NCBI RefSeq assembly: GCF_001884045.1
Contig: NZ_MACF01000071.1
Span: forward strand, 1-64,000
Source: Bacillus mobilis
Lineage (GTDB): Bacteria > Bacillota > Bacilli > Bacillales > Bacillaceae_G
Reading direction: 5' to 3'
Length of the DNA stretch: 64,000 nucleotides
The notes under the pieces are model-generated. The model did no database searches and was not told the DNA's origin. It saw only the letters and a list, made by a program, of their open reading frames with translations. Below, one piece after another: positions 59,934 through 64,000 of this stretch. The position numbers and the translations under genes were made by a program. Each line of letters opens with the position of its first letter. Within the stretch, counting starts at the first letter, position 1.

Positions 59934-61424
59934 CTAATTGATTTTTTGTAATGTAAATGCCAGCGTCGTTCCTTTACCTTTTTTACTTTCTACCCAAATA
60001 TCACCACCATGTTGTGTGATAATCTGATGTGCAATTGACAAACCAAGTCCGCTTCCACCTGTTTTAGAATTTCTAGAATGATCTGCACGATAGAACCTTT
60101 CAAATATATGAGGCAACGCCTTCTCTTCTATCCCTACCCCATTATCTTTTATGTAAATCGTTACATAATCAATAGATTCGGTCATGCGAATTCCTATATA
60201 TCCTTCTTCTTTATCCATATACTTAACACTATTCCAAATGATATTTGTAATAACACGACGTAATTTTTCACGATCACCTTTTACCAAAATAGAAGTATCC
60301 TTTTGAGCATCCCATCTCACTACAATTCCCTTATCCTGTAATTCAAGCTGTAGTTCTTCTATACAATCAGATAAGTATTGATTAATTTCAACCTCTTCAA
60401 ATTGAAACGGTTCCTCTTTTAAATCAAGTTTTGAAAAGAGAAAAAGCTCGTCAATTAATTGATCCATATCAAACACTTTATGATAAATAATCGTTAAATA
60501 TTTATCTAATTGTTCTGGAGTTCGAGCGATACCTTCTTTAATTCCTTGTACATAACCTTTAATAGCCGTTATTGGCGTCCGTAAATCATGAGAAATATTT
60601 GAAAGCAACTCTTTACGATTTTTTTCATATTGCATTTGCAACTCGACCGATTCCTTCAATCTGCCACGCATCTCTTCAAACGATAAACTTAATTCACCTA
60701 TTTCATCTTTCGCAAGTGGCTTTACTTGAAAATCTAAATCACCCTTTTGAATTCTTTCCGTTGCCTGCTTTAATGAATGCAATGGTTTTATAATACTCCT
60801 TGATATAAAATATGTTAATATTCCATTCGTAATAATTAACCCAAGTATTAAAGAGAATACGAAATACGGGAAAAATTCTCTAATCATTTCTTCTAAAGGA
60901 TTTACATACTCAAATACAAAAATACTAACCTTATCCTTCTCTTCATCGTAGTAATTAAATTGCTTATAGTAAAAAGAATTACCCTCTATTTTCACATCCA
61001 TTCCTTTTCTTTGTCCTTCCGTTTCAAATGCGGGTAGGTATTTATCAAACGAAGAGATTTTAAAATATGGAGATGAATATGTAAGCTCATCATTTTTTCG
61101 AATTAGTAATCCTGCTTGATTATCGTTTAATTCTTTATCAGTTTCCTTTAAAAAATTTATATCTTCCAATTTATCTGGAGCATACGATGAAAGAATTTTC
61201 AACCTACTAAAAATATCATCTTCATCTTCTTTTGTACGAATAGCACCCTCCTGCTCTTTATCAATGAGAGAATGACTATTTTGATTAAGACCAATGATTG
61301 CTTTTGCAATACGAATATCACCAAATAAAGTAACACTAATTAACATAACTGCTATACCGCAAAAAACGATTGGAATAATTACCATCGCAACATACGACAA
61401 CAGCAATCTAATACGGATTGACAT
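59934..61424 (-). CDS. sensor histidine kinase
   Basis: This 496-residue kinase has TM1 at about 8-32, an external sensor of about 150 residues, TM2 at about 186-208 and HAMP (IIKPLHSLKQATERIQ). The HisKA box LLSNISHDLRTPITAIKGY (His about 279) and a HATPase with NIIWNSVKYMD, DNGVGIE and GSGLGLSIA follow. The sensor shows no obvious Cys or Met metal site, so copper sensing is not proven. AGGAG precedes the ATG. It lies between the CopC-CopD gene and the regulator gene. Confidence 0.87.
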   Translation of the reverse strand: MSIRIRLLLSYVAMVIIPIVFCGIAVMLISVTLFGDIRIAKAIIGLNQNSHSLIDKEQEGAIRTKEDEDDIFSRLKILSSYAPDKLEDINFLKETDKELNDNQAGLLIRKNDELTYSSPYFKISSFDKYLPAFETEGQRKGMDVKIEGNSFYYKQFNYYDEEKDKVSIFVFEYVNPLEEMIREFFPYFVFSLILGLIITNGILTYFISRSIIKPLHSLKQATERIQKGDLDFQVKPLAKDEIGELSLSFEEMRGRLKESVELQMQYEKNRKELLSNISHDLRTPITAIKGYVQGIKEGIARTPEQLDKYLTIIYHKVFDMDQLIDELFLFSKLDLKEEPFQFEEVEINQYLSDCIEELQLELQDKGIVVRWDAQKDTSILVKGDREKLRRVITNIIWNSVKYMDKEEGYIGIRMTESIDYVTIYIKDNGVGIEEKALPHIFERFYRADHSRNSKTGGSGLGLSIAHQIITQHGGDIWVESKKGKGTTLAFTLQKIN

Positions 61425-61451
61425 TACAGAACTCCTATGAACATTATATTT

Positions 61452-62696
61452 TTAGCTTATTACAGAATTCAGTGGAAACGAAACTTGACTCATCCAAATA
61501 CCAGCTAATAATACGAGTATAGCTAGAACAATTTCTAAGAGCAATAAACGGCGATTAACTGTTCCAATATCTTTACCCCATGTTTTCGTTTGTCTCCATG
61601 CTACAATTGTAATTATACATACAGTAAGAATCTTTATATTTAAAAGGTTCGTCCATATTGAATTAAAATTAAAAAGTACCCAATTCCTCGTCTGTAAAAA
61701 CACAATTAATTCCCCAGAAAGAAATGCTAGAATAAATGAAGTACCAGCAATAATACTAAAATGTTTACGAAAACGCTTTTGATCAAATGTAATTTTGTAT
61801 AATGTTGTCCACGCTATAACAAGAGCTAAATAAATAAGTGCTCCTAGCCACACTGCAATACTCATAACGTGGATCATTCTAATTATAACTGCTGCCCAAT
61901 TTGGATTAGTAATCCATACATGGCCTGTGAAAGAAAAACTCGCAACAAGAAATCCCCAAATTAGCGCATACCATTCGTTCCCCATATGTTGCAAAGACAT
62001 AAGAACTAATAATAGCAGTTGAATCATAATAATAACTGAAAATGGCGAATGAATAAGTAAACTCCCCTTCGGCATAATTGACTTATATACTATTAATTCG
62101 GCTATTAATCCTACTACAAGTATAAAGAAGAAAATCTTTTTCATATTCTTCATTCTTTGCAATATGGAAGGTAATCTATAACGTTTTACAAACATATCGA
62201 GCCACTTTACTCCTGCTCCAATTAAAATCATTCCCTCTACAATATAGCGTAGTGTTACTATCATAACATCTGAAAATACTGAGCCATTCCCACTCACATT
62301 TCCCTCTACCACTGCATTAGTTTGTACGTCTTCTCCAATTGAAAAGGGATAGCCTCCTTCACTCGGATGTCCGTCTGCAGATATCATAGACCACCTTACT
62401 GTGTATGTACCATTATTTAAGTTTGGTATCTTCACTTTTATTTTTGTTGGGTTATCTAATATTTCAACCTTTGATACTTGCACTCTCTTTGCACTTGGAT
62501 CTAGCAGTTCAATATTGACTACATTTCCTGTAACTGGTTCACTAAATTCAAGAATAATCTGTTCCGGTTGTACTGTAAGAACCTCACCCTCTTTAGGGGT
62601 GATTCCTATAACACCTGTATGAGCAAATACACTACTATGAGAAAATAAAAATATACTTACACTTGTTAAAATAAATACTATCATTCTATAAAGCAT
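61452..62696 (-). CDS. CopC-CopD fusion copper protein (YcnJ-like)
   Basis: This 414-residue protein has a signal peptide ending at FAH. A CopC domain follows (about 25-120), whose N-terminal His (AHTGVIG) and SADGHPSEGGY supply copper ligands. An eight-helix CopD region (about 145-410) includes RMIHVMSIAVWLGALIYLAL. YcnJ of Bacillus subtilis, of the same build, takes up copper under limitation; in other species such proteins aid resistance. GGAGG precedes the ATG, 16 bp after the oxidase stop. Confidence 0.87.
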   Translation of the reverse strand: MLYRMIVFILTSVSIFLFSHSSVFAHTGVIGITPKEGEVLTVQPEQIILEFSEPVTGNVVNIELLDPSAKRVQVSKVEILDNPTKIKVKIPNLNNGTYTVRWSMISADGHPSEGGYPFSIGEDVQTNAVVEGNVSGNGSVFSDVMIVTLRYIVEGMILIGAGVKWLDMFVKRYRLPSILQRMKNMKKIFFFILVVGLIAELIVYKSIMPKGSLLIHSPFSVIIMIQLLLLVLMSLQHMGNEWYALIWGFLVASFSFTGHVWITNPNWAAVIIRMIHVMSIAVWLGALIYLALVIAWTTLYKITFDQKRFRKHFSIIAGTSFILAFLSGELIVFLQTRNWVLFNFNSIWTNLLNIKILTVCIITIVAWRQTKTWGKDIGTVNRRLLLLEIVLAILVLLAGIWMSQVSFPLNSVIS

Positions 62697-62712
62697 GAAA
62701 ACCTCCGTATTA

Positions 62713-64000
62713 TTATTCTGGATGATTACCTGAGTGATCTCCGGTAGAAAATGGAGTAGTTACCCCCTCATAATTCATCATCGTATGCATTCCTTTTTCC
62801 GCATGAACGAGATGATGACAATGAACCATCCATAGTCCACTATTATTTGCCTCTAAAGCAATTTCATATTCTTCTCCCGGAAAAACATTAACTGTATCTA
62901 AGTAAATCGGACTTCCCTCCATTGGTTTACCATTTTTAGAAATAACCTGGAATGTATGTCCATGCAAATGCATTGGATGAATTTCTTCCCCCTTATTTTT
63001 AAAGCGAATCTTAACTTTATCTCCTTTCTCTACTTTAATGGGTGGAATATCAGGTGATGTCTTTCCATTAATCGTATACACCCATTTTTCTTGTCCATTT
63101 ACATCTTTCACACCTTCTGCCAAATCCATATCATAGACCTTTGTAAACTTTGAATCTATCGTAAACTTGCCAACTTCTTTTTCTCCATATTTCGTAAAGT
63201 CAAACCATGGATAACTCTTTATATCAATAGGTTTTTTCGGCAAAGAACCGTTCCCAATAGTCGCCGTTAACATTCTATTCATTTTCTTAGATGGATCCAC
63301 ATTAATAAGTTTTACACTCGTTGTTTCCGGCATTTTAAAAACAAGGTCATAACGTTGTGCAGCTCCCATCGGAAGAATTGCTTTATCTAGCTCGTCCCCA
63401 GCTTTTATATCACGACCATCTAATGCAATAATTTGAAATGGCGCCCCAACTAATGTCATTAAATGCGTATTATTCCCAGCATTAATTATGCGAAGGCGTA
63501 CTGTTTCACCTGGTTTTGCATCCAATCGTAGCCCCTCACTCGTATCATTTAATGTAAATACATCGTAATCATCTCCATCAGATAAATCTTTAAGTTGATC
63601 ATTACTTGGCATCATTAACGGTCCTTCTAAATTTTGCGCCTTTTCATTTCGAATATGGTTGCTAGGATAGCTATTCCAATCTTTATCTTGTTCGCTATTA
63701 TGATTACGGGCTTTTATATCTCCTGTTTTCCATTCATGAATTGCCACTGTATAATCCTTTTCATATTTTACAGCTGGTTTATTCGGTTCAATCACAATAG
63801 TTCCAAATAGTCCCCGCTCCGTTTGTATCGCACTTTTTTGATGAGAATGATACCAATATGTCCCTACCTGTTCAGCATTAAATGCATATGTATATGTTTC
63901 CCCTGGTTTTATAGCATTTTGCGTAACACCTGGAACACCATCTACCGCCGCCGGGACATCTAATCCGTGCCAATGGATTGTAACTGGTTCTGGCAATTCA
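62713..64000 (-). CDS. multicopper oxidase, cut by the window end
   Basis: At least 429 codons are present; the N terminus lies beyond 64000, and the apparent TTG start at 63996 is internal. All copper motifs are visible: HWHGLDVP (site 1), YWYHSHQKS (site 2), HPMHLHGHTF (site 3) and HCHHLVHAEKGMH (site 4 with the type-1 Cys and a downstream Met-like region). The acidic, His-containing tail (DHSGNHPE) may bind metal. Laccase-like or cuprous/manganous oxidase activity is expected, probably outside the membrane. First visible gene of the operon. Confidence 0.9.
   Translation of the reverse strand, partial: ELPEPVTIHWHGLDVPAAVDGVPGVTQNAIKPGETYTYAFNAEQVGTYWYHSHQKSAIQTERGLFGTIVIEPNKPAVKYEKDYTVAIHEWKTGDIKARNHNSEQDKDWNSYPSNHIRNEKAQNLEGPLMMPSNDQLKDLSDGDDYDVFTLNDTSEGLRLDAKPGETVRLRIINAGNNTHLMTLVGAPFQIIALDGRDIKAGDELDKAILPMGAAQRYDLVFKMPETTSVKLINVDPSKKMNRMLTATIGNGSLPKKPIDIKSYPWFDFTKYGEKEVGKFTIDSKFTKVYDMDLAEGVKDVNGQEKWVYTINGKTSPDIPPIKVEKGDKVKIRFKNKGEEIHPMHLHGHTFQVISKNGKPMEGSPIYLDTVNVFPGEEYEIALEANNSGLWMVHCHHLVHAEKGMHTMMNYEGVTTPFSTGDHSGNHPE

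Overview
The window is chromosomal DNA from a member of the Bacillus cereus group. The grounds are its AT-rich Firmicute genes with strong GGAGG-type ribosome sites and frequent TTG starts, an apparent copy of the group-specific bcr1 repeat, the encoded proteins (MtaD, MntH under an MntR box, D-cysteine desulfhydrase, an ilv operon behind T-boxes), and a decayed IS3-family element. No rRNA, tRNA or CRISPR array was seen. Most genes are ordinary chromosomal genes separated by clear intrinsic terminators.

Layout. 0.3-7.4 kb: a PepSY protein and a lipoprotein diverging from a two-component system, an L,D-transpeptidase, a relic of an IS end, and small lipoprotein and membrane genes, one of them frameshifted. 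7.4-26.6 kb: D-cysteine desulfhydrase, metallophosphoesterase, M29 aminopeptidase, a MerR-type regulator placed before a CPBP protease, a methyltransferase, a P-loop kinase, a coiled-coil LPXTG surface protein ending in a bcr1 element, a ketopantoate reductase, TrhO, MntH, an M23 peptidase, a second two-component system and a GNAT. 26.6-30.0 kb: an OppA-like lipoprotein, then a dead IS3-family element that split a terminator hairpin.

30.0-36.9 kb is the accessory region of most interest. A divergent locus encodes a 60-residue peptide with eight cysteines and no recognisable leader, two membrane-anchored thioredoxin-like proteins, a MauE-like membrane protein with a DCGCGG motif, a LanT-like ABC exporter without a peptidase domain, a 43-residue membrane protein, and a MoxR ATPase/DUF58/DUF4129-like trio. 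The two arms diverge from a 32-bp perfect palindrome. I infer a system for making, oxidatively folding and exporting a disulfide-rich peptide. It combines gene types otherwise known from methylamine dehydrogenase (MauD/MauE) and methanol dehydrogenase (MoxR/MxaS) maturation. I do not recognise it as a named system.

37.2-50.5 kb: MtaD, YunG-like and GNAT proteins, a CoA-transferase next to a LytTR regulator, a serine hydrolase, a pentapeptide-repeat protein, a lysophospholipase-like hydrolase behind a TetR-type operator, an extradiol dioxygenase, an MFS transporter, a Clp-N/GNAT fusion, a DUF554 protein and a CapA-like protein. 50.5-58.2 kb: the branched-chain amino-acid operon ilvE-ilvB-ilvN-ilvC-ilvD-ilvA behind a consensus sigma-A promoter and two tandem T-box riboswitches. 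58.4-64.0 kb: an SDR oxidoreductase, then a probable copper operon of multicopper oxidase (cut by the window end), CopC-CopD fusion, histidine kinase and response regulator.
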